Source: Shouchella oshimensis (lineage in GTDB: Bacteria; Bacillota; Bacilli; Bacillales; Bacillaceae_D). Taken from it: a stretch of DNA of 64,000 nucleotides. Under the pieces are notes generated by a model that was not told where the DNA came from, did not search any database, and was given only the letters and a program-made list of their open reading frames with translations. Both the position numbers and the translations under genes were made by a program. Shown in pieces: positions 46,951 to 55,270 of the stretch. The DNA lies in the NCBI RefSeq assembly GCF_002019765.1, contig NZ_KV917380.1, forward strand, positions 3,488,576 to 3,552,575, given 5' to 3'. The stretch's first letter is position 1. The number at the start of each line of letters is the position of its first letter.

Positions 46951-47733
46951 ATGCCATTTTTTTCTCATAATAATAGCGAGATTTATTATGAAGTCGCTGG
47001 TTCTGGTGACGCAATTCTTTTTACCCATGGGGCTTCATGGGATCATGCACAGTGGCGACCACAAGTAGAGGAACTCTCTAATGATTACAAAACAATCGTT
47101 TGGGATGTACGGGGACATGGAAAATCTACTTTACCGGATAGAAAAGTAGATTCTGAAGAATTTAGCAGTGATTTAATCGCGCTTCTCCAACATTTAGGTA
47201 TAAAGCAAGCCCACCTTTGCGGTTTATCTATGGGGGGCCATATTTCGTTGCAAACAGCTATTCGTTATCCTTCTTACGTACAATCCTTACTATTAATCGG
47301 CACGCCCTTTACCAATACGTATAACTGGTTCGAAAAACTAGCTATTCCGCTTAACCGCCTTTCTAGTAGATTCATCCCCATGAGCCTAATGGCTTCTATA
47401 CAAGCAAAAACCCTATCAACCTTTAATAAGAATAATGCTGACTATATCAAAAAATCCGTTCTTTCTATCCCACATAAGCAGTGGGTACGTATTTGGGATG
47501 CCGTATCCAGAATGGAAAGCAAGGAGGATCTTCACAAAGTAAGCTGCCCTACCCTTATTCTACAAGGGGATCATGATACGATGACAGCGCGCCAACAAAA
47601 AGAAATGGCAAATAAGATTCCTCAAGCAACACTTGTTTACATCGAAAACGCTCACCATGCGACAAATCTTGATAATCCTGTACAGGTGAACAACCTAATT
47701 ATGAAACATCTAGTATCGTTAGAAAGGTCCTAA
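46951..47733 (+). CDS. Alpha/beta-hydrolase
   Basis: A 260-aa cytoplasmic hydrolase. Oxyanion motif THGASWDHAQW (about 28-38), nucleophile elbow GLSMGGHIS (Ser about 92), acid in LILQGDHDTM (about 201-210) and His in IENAHHATNLDNP (about 231-243). The triad is complete, so an active esterase, lactonase or related enzyme is expected; substrate unknown. TAGGAGG lies six bases before the ATG. It is followed by a MurE-like gene about 170 bases downstream. Confidence 0.9.
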   Translation: MPFFSHNNSEIYYEVAGSGDAILFTHGASWDHAQWRPQVEELSNDYKTIVWDVRGHGKSTLPDRKVDSEEFSSDLIALLQHLGIKQAHLCGLSMGGHISLQTAIRYPSYVQSLLLIGTPFTNTYNWFEKLAIPLNRLSSRFIPMSLMASIQAKTLSTFNKNNADYIKKSVLSIPHKQWVRIWDAVSRMESKEDLHKVSCPTLILQGDHDTMTARQQKEMANKIPQATLVYIENAHHATNLDNPVQVNNLIMKHLVSLERS

Positions 47734-47901
47734 TAGATACAATATCCTCTTCAACCTCCCTCTATTTTTTTCCTCTACTTTCTCCATAAATAATTATTTT
47801 AATAAATCAGGTTTCAAATTACCTTTTAAAAGGTATGAGTAGGTACTAGTCTAATGACTACAAGCACGACTCACTCATTACCTAATTATGGAGGTACTTT
47901 T

Positions 47902-49401
47902 TTGGAGAATTTATTTCAACAGTCAAACGTGCTTGAAACCATCGCTTTTGTTGTCGGCCCCTCCCCTGCCACCGTTCATTCCATCACGTACGATTCACGG
48001 AAAGTCACAACCAATAGCTGTTTTATTTGTATAAAAGGACAGCACGTGGATGGTCACCAATATATAGACTCTGCCATAAAAAATGGCGCTCAGGTTATCG
48101 TTGGAAGTGAAAAAGAACTTATGATGGATTGGTATTTCAAACGACCTGACCGTACATTTGTAGTGGTTCATGATAGCAAAAAAGCGCTGGCTAGCTTTGC
48201 ATCTGCTTTTTATCAAAACAAACATAAGGAACTTGCCTTAACGGGAATTACCGGTACAAACGGAAAAACAACCATTACGGCTTACATACGCTCATTAGTA
48301 AACGCTCTCGGCGAGCCAACCGCTTCCATTGGAACAGCAGGAGTTTGGGATCAATACGGAAAAATCAATGTAGAAACAACCACACCTACTACACCAGAAT
48401 CATCTGATCTTTATACGCTCTTTGATCAACTTAGAGAAAACAAAACAACTCACGTTGCGATGGAAGCCACGTCCATTGCCCTTGAACAAGGGCGCCTTCA
48501 TGGATTACAGTTTGATATCGCGGTTCATTCAAACTTACGACCAGAACACCTTGATTTTCATAACACTATGGAGCATTATCGAAACGCAAAACTGAAGCTT
48601 TTTCAACAAGCAAACAAAGCGGTTGTGAACCTTGATGATGCAGGGATGTCAGCTGCCATTATTAACTCGTTTCAAGGAGAGCTTTGGACCTATAGCATTG
48701 AACAGGAAGCGACCGTCATGGCACAAAAACTACAAACGCAGCAATCTGGTACCTCCTTCGACTTAATCGTCCATGGGAAACGCTACTCCGTTATGGCACC
48801 GATATTCGGAGAACACAATGTTGCAAACCTTTTAGCTGCCGTCACGACTTGTCTGGTAAAAGGATACGCTATAGAGGAAATCATTCGTTGTTTTCCACTT
48901 GTTAAAGGAGCTCCTGGTCGCTTCCAATTACTAACCGATTATCCAGGAAGGCAGTTAATTTTTGACTTTGCTCATAGTCCTTTCGCTTTTGAAAAACTGT
49001 TCCATACTATAAAACCCTTTTCCTATAAACGATTAATACTTCTTATTGCTGGTATTGGCGTCAGACCTTCCTATTTACGACCAGAAATTGCAAAGGCTGT
49101 TGAAGGAAAAGCGGATGAAATCGTTGTAACTGTTGACCATCCTGGCGATGAAGACCCAGAAACCGTCATGGCAGATGTTATCTCTGGTTTTATAAATAAA
49201 CCTGAGCACCTACACCTAGTAGGAGAAAGAGGCGAAGCCATTCAAAAGGCACTATCATTAGCAGATGAAGGCGATCTTATCCTCATTACCGGTATTTGCA
49301 TGGAAAATTATCAGATCGTTAAAGGAAAACGCTTACCCTATGATGACCTCAAGCACATTCATCTATTTCTTGAGCAAGACACCAAAACAACCTCCGCTTA
49401 A
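47902..49401 (+). CDS. MurE-like Mur ligase paralogue without the DNPR motif
   Basis: A 499-aa three-domain Mur ligase. N-terminal domain with SITYDSRKVTTNSCFICIKG, P-loop ALTGITGTNGKTTITAYIRS, the EATSIALEQGRLHGLQFD block, the carbamylated-Lys context HYRNAKLKLF, and a C-terminal ligase domain. The substrate motif DNPR of diaminopimelate-adding MurE is replaced by DHPGDEDP, so the added amino acid is probably different. TTG 47902 is chosen, with GGAGG eight bases upstream; the ATG at 47854 lacks a ribosome site. It is probably not the housekeeping murE, which normally lies in the mra/dcw cluster. Confidence 0.85.
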   Translation: MENLFQQSNVLETIAFVVGPSPATVHSITYDSRKVTTNSCFICIKGQHVDGHQYIDSAIKNGAQVIVGSEKELMMDWYFKRPDRTFVVVHDSKKALASFASAFYQNKHKELALTGITGTNGKTTITAYIRSLVNALGEPTASIGTAGVWDQYGKINVETTTPTTPESSDLYTLFDQLRENKTTHVAMEATSIALEQGRLHGLQFDIAVHSNLRPEHLDFHNTMEHYRNAKLKLFQQANKAVVNLDDAGMSAAIINSFQGELWTYSIEQEATVMAQKLQTQQSGTSFDLIVHGKRYSVMAPIFGEHNVANLLAAVTTCLVKGYAIEEIIRCFPLVKGAPGRFQLLTDYPGRQLIFDFAHSPFAFEKLFHTIKPFSYKRLILLIAGIGVRPSYLRPEIAKAVEGKADEIVVTVDHPGDEDPETVMADVISGFINKPEHLHLVGERGEAIQKALSLADEGDLILITGICMENYQIVKGKRLPYDDLKHIHLFLEQDTKTTSA

Positions 49402-49407
49402 ACGATA

Positions 49408-49441
49408 CAGACGACATCTTTTACTGAATTGATGTCGTCTG
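49408..49441. terminator. Bidirectional terminator between convergent genes
   Basis: CAGACGACATC / GATGTCGTCTG, an 11-bp perfect stem with a 12-base T-containing loop between the MurE-like and HisRS genes. Confidence 0.8.
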
Positions 49442-49451
49442 AACTACCTTC

Positions 49452-50723
49452 TTACGCAAATCGAAACGGTATCCTCTTTTCTTCACCTGACTGCATATCT
49501 TTTCTTTTGTACTGATTCTGTTCCACTTCCTCTTCCCCAATGATAATGACATACTTCACTCCCTCTTTATTCGCTTTCGTTAACGCTTTTCGTAGATTCT
49601 TACTGGACCATTCACATTCAACTCGGTAGCCCTGCTCTCGTAACTCACGAGCCACTAACAAGGCTTCGGTCTGCTTGCCTAATGGAACAATGTAATAATC
49701 TACTAATGGACTAGCTGGCTGGTTCGTAGAACGAATTGCTTCATACATAACATCAAGGCCAAAGGATATCCCAACTGTTGAGAACGTTTCATCTGTACCA
49801 ATTAACCCACCAATCGCTTGATCATATCTACCACCACTGCCAATACTTGACGTAATCGTTCCATCTTCTAAAAATAGCTCGTATACCGTACTCGTATAAA
49901 TTTCTAGTCCTCTAGCAAGAAAAGGATTAAAGACACATTGTTTCTCAATGGCTAAAGATGTAAGAAACGACTGTAGTGCTTCTATTTCTGCTATTCCCTG
50001 TTGCACGTCTACACTTTCTTCCGCGTATCGTTTGAAGTAGTCCATTGAATGTCCTGCTTGTAAAAACGACTCAATCGTGGCTGTTACCTGTTGAGATAGC
50101 CCTTGCGCGTGTAACTCCTTCACAACGTTGCTCGCACCAATCTTCTCCAATTTGTCGATAGTGAGGATCACTCTGCTTTGTTTTTCCTTTTCTACTCCTA
50201 TACATGCAAGCATACCTGTTAACAGCTTACGGTTGTTATAGTGAATCACCATTGGTAATCCGAGTTTTTCACACGCATCCACCGCCATTAACATGCATTC
50301 TGCTTCTGCAACTTGGGTGTCAACGCCAACAATATCGACATCACATTGGGTAAATTCCCGAAATCTCCCAGCTTTAATAGGACCATCTCGAAAAACTTTC
50401 CCAATCTCATAACGTTTAAATGGCATGGTCAACGTTGGATTCATCGCCACTACCTTTGCAAACGGAATGGTTAAATCGTATCGCAGTGCCAAATCACGCT
50501 TTCCTCGGTCTGTTAACGTGTACATTTCTTCTAAAATCTCGGCGCCTCCACCGTATTTAGAAGCCATTAAATCGGTGTAGTTCAAAATAGGTGTTTCTAG
50601 CGGTTTACAGCCATATTGACTAAACACGTCCTCAAGGGTTCTCTTCATATTCCGTCGTATACCTTCCGCTGCTGGTAAATAATCCTGTGTGCCTCTTACA
50701 TTTTGGTAATCCATTTTCTTCAT
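49452..50723 (-). CDS. hisS: Histidyl-tRNA synthetase, second (non-standard) type
   Basis: A 423-aa class II synthetase that should charge tRNA-His. Motif 1 region RGTQDYLPAAEGIRRNM, motif 2 region MPFKRYEIGKVFRDGPIKAG (about 100-119), His-binding FLARGLEIYTSTVYELF (about 259-275), GSGGRYDQAIGG, and a C-terminal anticodon domain (about 328-423). The RYDLTIPFAKVVAMN region differs from the standard bacterial form (usually RPEGTA), and GLEIY replaces the usual GLDYY, so this is probably the accessory HisRS type found beside normal hisS in some Bacilli. Preceded by a structured leader. Confidence 0.88.
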   Translation of the reverse strand: MKKMDYQNVRGTQDYLPAAEGIRRNMKRTLEDVFSQYGCKPLETPILNYTDLMASKYGGGAEILEEMYTLTDRGKRDLALRYDLTIPFAKVVAMNPTLTMPFKRYEIGKVFRDGPIKAGRFREFTQCDVDIVGVDTQVAEAECMLMAVDACEKLGLPMVIHYNNRKLLTGMLACIGVEKEKQSRVILTIDKLEKIGASNVVKELHAQGLSQQVTATIESFLQAGHSMDYFKRYAEESVDVQQGIAEIEALQSFLTSLAIEKQCVFNPFLARGLEIYTSTVYELFLEDGTITSSIGSGGRYDQAIGGLIGTDETFSTVGISFGLDVMYEAIRSTNQPASPLVDYYIVPLGKQTEALLVARELREQGYRVECEWSSKNLRKALTKANKEGVKYVIIIGEEEVEQNQYKRKDMQSGEEKRIPFRFA

Positions 50724-50749
50724 TCTTCTTTCCTCCTTTTTTTAGTAAA

Positions 50750-50851
50750 CATAAAAAACCGCACTTGATTAGTGGTACACTTAATCAAATACGGTTTCAT
50801 GAGAAATAGTCTTCCTATGTGCGATTTTTTAGAAATCGGCTAGCAAGACTA
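50750..50851 (-). ncRNA. Structured leader ending in a terminator before the HisRS gene
   Basis: On the minus strand an outer stem TAGTCTT/AAGACTA (50851-50845 with 50813-50807) encloses a CGATTT/AAATCG hairpin. It is followed by a long terminator stem AAACCG...TTGATTA / TAATCAA...CGGTTT (50756-50797) and TTTTTT. Since no gene precedes it on this strand, the terminator must act on the HisRS transcript itself. No T-box consensus is seen. A candidate attenuator. Confidence 0.6.
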
Positions 50852-50989
50852 CTTGTTATGATGATGAAGTTGTGAGCTTACAAGTATTTTCATTTGATAT
50901 AGTACCATCTATACTCACCTCGAATGCATATGATCGTATCACACCGACAAAGGAAATACAATTTGTTTTTAAAGGAGGCAGGAAAGACA

Positions 50990-51367
50990 TTGGACGTTAT
51001 TCTAGCAATAGGTGTGTCAATTCTTTTTGTTATTATTAGTATATTTCAACTTTTCTTGGCTTTAGGTTTTCCACTAGGTGACTATGCAATGGGTGGTTTC
51101 TATCGCGTATTACCACTTCCCATGCGTGTTGTTAGTGTTGCCAATGCATTGATTTTGCTCGTGATGGCCGTCACCTTTTTAACGTATACAAATGTATTAA
51201 CTGGCTTTGCTTTTTTGCCTGTTCATCTTCTTGCTTGGCTATTCACACTGTTTCTGGCGATAAATACATTAGCCAACTTCGCTTCTAAAAGCGCAAAAGA
51301 AAAAAAGGTCATGACGCCGCTTTCTGGTTTGGCGTTCATTTTATGTTTAGCGATTTTGCTCATGTAA
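50990..51367 (+). CDS. Four-helix membrane protein, function unknown
   Basis: A 125-aa hydrophobic protein with four predicted helices (LAIGVSILFVIISIFQLFLA first; LILLVMAVTFLTYTNVLTGF next). TTG 50990 is likely, since AAGGAGG and AGGAAAG lie upstream; the ATG at 50924 is unsupported. Its last eight bases overlap the end of the convergent thiolase gene. No family recognised. Confidence 0.65.
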   Translation: MDVILAIGVSILFVIISIFQLFLALGFPLGDYAMGGFYRVLPLPMRVVSVANALILLVMAVTFLTYTNVLTGFAFLPVHLLAWLFTLFLAINTLANFASKSAKEKKVMTPLSGLAFILCLAILLM

Positions 51368-52472
51368 CTGAAACCTTCTTAAAAAGAGCCGCCGTTCCAA
51401 CACCACCAGCAGCACCGACTGTGGCGATGCCATACTTCATGTTACAGCTGGGTAATTCGTGAAACAAGCGACAGACATTGATTGCACCAGAAGCACCATA
51501 AGGGTGACCAAGAGTCAGAGCACCGCCTGATACATTTACTCGGCTAAATGAGAGGGGTATGTGGTTTCCACAAGCAATCAGTTGCGCCGCGTAGGCCTCA
51601 TTAAATTCCATTCGTCCGATAGCATCTATGTGCAAGGAGTTCCGATAGAGAAGTTTTTGAATTGCACCAATTGGACTTATACTAGCGTAATTTGGATCAT
51701 CACCTGCGCTTACGCTATCAACGAATTGAAGCCACGGTTTCACACCTGCTTCTCGACAGGCTTTTTCAGACATCAGGATCACTGCTGCTGCCCCATCTGA
51801 TTTTTCACAAGAGTTTGCCGCCGTAATGGTACCAGATGGCATTATAAGAGGCGGCATTCTTTTAACTAACCTCTCCGAAAGCTTACGTATGCCTTCATCT
51901 CGTATCCCTTGATGTGCTAAAATTTTTTCTTCGTCAAACCGACCTTCCAGATCCGCTTCATAAGCCCGCCTATAGCTTTCTAGCGCATACGCATCTTGCT
52001 GAGCTCTGGTTATACGAAATTCCTCGGCCACGCTTTCAGCTGATGCTGCCATATCAGGATCACCGATGTCAGCAGGGGCAAACGAGGCCCGGAGAATTGG
52101 CGTTTTTTCTCCAACTCGAAAGCGGGCAGGCTCTAAGCTCGTGCTTTCCACACCACCAGCTAGGTAACAATCTCCAGCACCTGCTTGAATAAAACGAGCA
52201 GCGGTAACAATAGCTTCTAATCCTCCTCCACACTGACTATCGACAGTCAATCCGGGAACGCTAGGATGAAAGCCTGCTTCAAGTAACGAATGCCGGGCGA
52301 TATTCCCTCCTTCGCCAACTGCATTACCCATTATAACCCCATCAACTGGTAGCGCCTTCCCTAGTTCTGCCAAAACTGCCGCCGCTAACTTTTCAGGTGA
52401 AACCTTCTTATGAATGCCCCCTTTTTTGCCAATAACCGTTCGTTTTGCTTTCACCACATAGACTGCATTCAT
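51360..52472 (-). CDS. yhfS: Acetyl-CoA acyltransferase (thiolase), YhfS-like
   Basis: A 370-aa thiolase. Active-site Cys in VDSQCGGGLEAIVTAAR (about 77-93), the catalytic His in EFNEAYAAQL and GGALTLGHPYGASGAI (about 315-330), and a glycine-rich C-terminus GAAGGVGTAALF. A typical acceptor Cys near the C-terminus (CAGGG/CxGxG) is not evident, as it reads VGAAGGVG, so condensing chemistry may be altered. GGAGG precedes the ATG. It overlaps the upstream ligase gene by 65 bases, as a yhfT-yhfS pair. Confidence 0.88.
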   Translation of the reverse strand: MNAVYVVKAKRTVIGKKGGIHKKVSPEKLAAAVLAELGKALPVDGVIMGNAVGEGGNIARHSLLEAGFHPSVPGLTVDSQCGGGLEAIVTAARFIQAGAGDCYLAGGVESTSLEPARFRVGEKTPILRASFAPADIGDPDMAASAESVAEEFRITRAQQDAYALESYRRAYEADLEGRFDEEKILAHQGIRDEGIRKLSERLVKRMPPLIMPSGTITAANSCEKSDGAAAVILMSEKACREAGVKPWLQFVDSVSAGDDPNYASISPIGAIQKLLYRNSLHIDAIGRMEFNEAYAAQLIACGNHIPLSFSRVNVSGGALTLGHPYGASGAINVCRLFHELPSCNMKYGIATVGAAGGVGTAALFKKVSVT

Positions 52473-53868
52473 CTCGTTTCACCTCCAACGCTTGTCGATC
52501 GACTTTTCCATTTGCTAATAAGGGCAATGCTTCTACGACGTAAATCCTTCTTGGACGTTTGAGTGTAGGTAGACATTTTTTCAGTCTTGCTTTTATCTGT
52601 ACCAATGCAAACTCCTGAGCTTGAGCAGTTTGCACGAAAAGCACCATTTGATTACCCCAATATCCATGATACGTTCCAACCGCTACCGCTTCTTCTACAA
52701 ACGGCAACGCTTTTACCACTCTTTCCGTCTCTTCTGGGTAGACATTATGGCCCCCAATCGTCAGCATATTCCCTATTCTTCCTTTAACATGTAAGATGTG
52801 GTGTTCATCGAAATAGCCGATGTCCCCAACTGAAAATGATTCCCCAATTGGCGCTTGTCCTACATAGCCAGTAAATAAATATGGGCTACGAACAACGAGT
52901 TGGCCATCTCGTTTTACTTCAACCTCTACACTGGGAAAAAGTTCCCCAACAGCAGAATTAAGCTGCTTTCCATTTGAATGGTTTAGGTACGAAACAAAAC
53001 TTAGCTCTGATGCACCGTAAAACTCATAAAGCGTTGCTTGGTTAAAGATCGCTTTTACTTGAGCTCGATTTGTTTCATGCCATTCCGCTCCAGAAACAAT
53101 GACTTTTTCAACAAGCTGTGCATCTATTCCCTCCAGGGACAGGGCATACAGCATTGTTGGCACTCCATAAATAACGTTCACTTTATAAGCTTCTATTGTA
53201 TTCTTTGTTTGTTTCACTTGAAACTCTTGCTCTAAACAAACCGTTGCCCCAATATGGAGGGTATGAATGGTTGCAAATAAAAACAAAGAATGAAAGAGCA
53301 ATCCTGGTATGCAAACTCGATCTAACTGGCTTAGCGCAAACACTTGTTGCACATCGTCAAAGCTCCCTGACCACGACAAATGGTTCCGAACAAAGGCTTT
53401 AGGTTCCCCAGTGCTTCCAGAGGTAAACCCTGTGTAAAACGGTTCCGTTCCTTTTGCATACGGAATAGCTTGTTTTTCGTCTGACGTAGGAAAACTAGAC
53501 ATTCTCCAAATGGTAATGTCCGCTTCTACTGTTTGGAAACGATTGCTCAAAATAACGTCTGCTGTTGCTTTTTTAGCCATTTTAATCACATCACATTCAG
53601 ACCAATTCGGATGACAAAGTACACCATTCCAGCCAAGGCTTGTCACCGCTAAAAACCAGTACAATTGCTCATCTTGTTGCATCACATCAATAGCCACAGT
53701 AAAGGGATCTTTCCTCTGATCTTTTTGGGCTTCACGATACAAATGCCCACGGTATTGCTCCACTTTCTCTTGAAGCATGCAGTAAGGAATCTGCTTTTTA
53801 TTATAGATAACAGCGATTTTGTCTGGTAGCGCCAAAGCATGATGATGAATCTGTTTCCCAATAAACAC
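52408..53868 (-). CDS. yhfT: AMP-forming acyl-CoA ligase, YhfT-like
   Basis: A 486-aa adenylate-forming enzyme that activates a carboxylic acid with ATP and CoA. P-loop FYTGFTSGSTGEPKAF (about 143-158), YEFYGASELSF (about 283-293), the GRIGNMLTIGGHNVYPEE hinge region and C-terminal Lys in LANGKVDRQAL (about 452-462). GTG 53868 is chosen, with GAGGCGGG upstream. The reading frame continues about 25 residues past the usual end, into the thiolase gene, suggesting loss of an earlier stop. Expected to feed acyl-CoA to the thiolase partner. Confidence 0.88.
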   Translation of the reverse strand: MFIGKQIHHHALALPDKIAVIYNKKQIPYCMLQEKVEQYRGHLYREAQKDQRKDPFTVAIDVMQQDEQLYWFLAVTSLGWNGVLCHPNWSECDVIKMAKKATADVILSNRFQTVEADITIWRMSSFPTSDEKQAIPYAKGTEPFYTGFTSGSTGEPKAFVRNHLSWSGSFDDVQQVFALSQLDRVCIPGLLFHSLFLFATIHTLHIGATVCLEQEFQVKQTKNTIEAYKVNVIYGVPTMLYALSLEGIDAQLVEKVIVSGAEWHETNRAQVKAIFNQATLYEFYGASELSFVSYLNHSNGKQLNSAVGELFPSVEVEVKRDGQLVVRSPYLFTGYVGQAPIGESFSVGDIGYFDEHHILHVKGRIGNMLTIGGHNVYPEETERVVKALPFVEEAVAVGTYHGYWGNQMVLFVQTAQAQEFALVQIKARLKKCLPTLKRPRRIYVVEALPLLANGKVDRQALEVKRDECSLCGESKTNGYWQKRGHS

Positions 53869-53955
53869 GAAAAACCCGCCTCTCCATTCAATTGTAAACT
53901 TATAAATTATTTGGTTTACAATAACACAAAGGAGCAAGATCGTCTATTTAAAAAC

Positions 53956-53976
53956 GGCTCCTGTGGAGTCTGCAGG
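53956..53976. repeat. Short palindromic intergenic element
   Basis: GGCTCCTGTGGAGTCTGCAGG contains CTCC-TGT-GGAG and CCTG...CAGG inverted repeats. It resembles short dispersed palindromes of Bacillus genomes; related in style to the 13.8-kb element but not the same. Confidence 0.3.
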
Positions 53977-54038
53977 AAACTACTTAAGCCTCTTTGTACT
54001 AACGCTCTAATCGAAATATGAACAATCTGTGAATTAGT

Positions 54039-54110
54039 TTGTGAAATACTTCACAATTAAATAATCAAGTGTATACTAAGAGTATAAAGAGAATGTGAAC
54101 ACATTCACAA
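54039..54110 (+). promoter_or_regulatory. doxX promoter with two Rex/Fnr-like palindromes
   Basis: TTGTGAAATACTTCACAA (54039-54056) and ATGTGAACACATTCACAA (54093-54110) are 18-base palindromes of the form TTGTGAA-N4-TTCACAA. The first covers a TTCACA -35 that pairs with TATACT (54072-54077, 16-base spacer); the second lies just after the expected start point. The form fits Rex boxes and also Fnr-type TGTGA-N6-TCACA sites. Confidence 0.7.
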
Positions 54111-54126
54111 ACTAAGGAGGTTTCCT

Positions 54127-54636
54127 ATGTTACATTTTTTACAATCATCTAAAATGGCGCAGTTGCTTTTAACCGTTCTTCGTGTCTCACTTGGCTGGAT
54201 GTGGTTTAGTTCTGGTATTGGAAAAGTAGTTGGGGCAGAATTTCATGCAGGTGGATTTTTACAGGTTGCTGCTGCAAATCCTGTGCTCAAAGGGGAAGAT
54301 GTCGCCTACCCGCTATACGTCGCTTTTTTAGAACATGTAGCCATCCCTTATGCCGACCTTTTTAGCTTTCTCGTTATGTGGGGAGAAGTCCTCATCGGAA
54401 TCGCCCTTATTGTTGGTCTTTTCACAAAAAGCGCAGCGTTTTTCGGTGGTATGATGAATACCTCTTTCCTCTTAGCAGGAACCGTATCAACGAATCCGCT
54501 CATGCTTATTATGGCCATTATCCTTCTTATCAGTAAACAAAACGCTGGACAACTTGGATTAGACCGCTTTACCCCTACTATTAAACAAAAAGTAAAAAAA
54601 GACTATGGCAATAAAGATACTCTAGCCACTTCATAA
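54127..54636 (+). CDS. DoxX-family membrane protein
   Basis: A 169-aa four-helix protein. RVSLGWMWFSSGIGKVVG (about 20-37), DLFSFLVMWGEVLIGIALI (about 77-95) and the closing QLGLDRF are typical of DoxX proteins, which are linked to thiol/quinone redox stress. AAGGAGG precedes the ATG. The twin redox-type operators upstream suggest control by NADH/NAD ratio or oxygen. Confidence 0.88.
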   Translation: MLHFLQSSKMAQLLLTVLRVSLGWMWFSSGIGKVVGAEFHAGGFLQVAAANPVLKGEDVAYPLYVAFLEHVAIPYADLFSFLVMWGEVLIGIALIVGLFTKSAAFFGGMMNTSFLLAGTVSTNPLMLIMAIILLISKQNAGQLGLDRFTPTIKQKVKKDYGNKDTLATS

Positions 54637-54658
54637 GCACGCCACAAACAAACGAAAT

Positions 54659-54695
54659 TAGCCCTCTGAGCGTAAGCTGTCAGGGCTATTTTTCA
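54659..54695 (+). terminator. Terminator after doxX
   Basis: TAGCCCT / AGGGCTA stem with inner pairing, then TTTTTC. It lies about 23 bases after the doxX stop. Confidence 0.75.
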
Positions 54696-54976
54696 GTCGA
54701 CGTCCCATCCACTTGTTTCCTGTTTCAATCTATGTCTATTGCCTTCTTGAACTTTTTTTATCACCCTTGGACGTTTTACGCTGACAGGTAAAGCCAAACA
54801 GGAGATGCGAACCTCAAATGTAACATCACCCGCTCCTCACTGTTTGCTTTCAGACTATCTTTCTATTCATAACGAGTAAGTTCTTTTAATTCGATTAAAT
54901 ACTTCCAATAAGTGCCGCTGTTAAATCAGGATAGTAATTTCGTTCCATTCTTATACGCTTTTTAAGATGCTTCTTT
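54696..54976. other. Intergenic region, no supported gene
   Basis: A 48-codon open frame on the minus strand near 54700-54850 (ending ...RLKQETSGWDVD) has no start codon and is not annotated as a gene; it may be a remnant. Nothing else is recognised. Confidence 0.4.
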
Positions 54977-55228
54977 TCAGAATGAATTTAACCAGTATAC
55001 AAGAAACATAAGGATAAAAAAACTTAACGTCCCAAATAGATTGAGAGCAGCTAGTAAAAAATACTTTCTCCACAAAGCTAGAATCATGCCAACTGGTCCA
55101 ATAATAAACGTTAAGAGAAATAACGGACTTGCCACTTGAAAAACGATATTAGGAACCCAAACAGCTACACACAGCAAAAAACAAATCGTAGACCAAAAAG
55201 CGTATGACCTCTTTTGTAAAGATTTCAC
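54977..55228 (-). CDS. Small membrane protein, 83 aa
   Basis: A GTG-started protein with three hydrophobic helices (about 12-30, 35-50, 57-80) and few charged residues. No family recognised. The ribosome site is weak (GAGG well upstream), so the start is uncertain. It lies 43 bases upstream of the monooxygenase-family gene on the same strand. Confidence 0.5.
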   Translation of the reverse strand: MKSLQKRSYAFWSTICFLLCVAVWVPNIVFQVASPLFLLTFIIGPVGMILALWRKYFLLAALNLFGTLSFFILMFLVYWLNSF

Positions 55229-55270
55229 TTCTTCAATAACCTCGCTCCTCTATTTACACAAATTTTTACT

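Noticed and set aside
49452-50723. HisZ (ATP-phosphoribosyltransferase regulatory subunit) instead of HisRS
   Set aside because: A full anticodon-binding domain and the HisRS motifs are present, and there is no hisG neighbour.
50750-50923. T-box riboswitch before hisS
   Set aside because: The GGTGG/ACC antiterminator core and stem I features are missing, although a terminator is present.
54700-54850. Minus-strand 48-codon frame ending RLKQETSGWDVD
   Set aside because: Protein-like but without any start codon or ribosome site.
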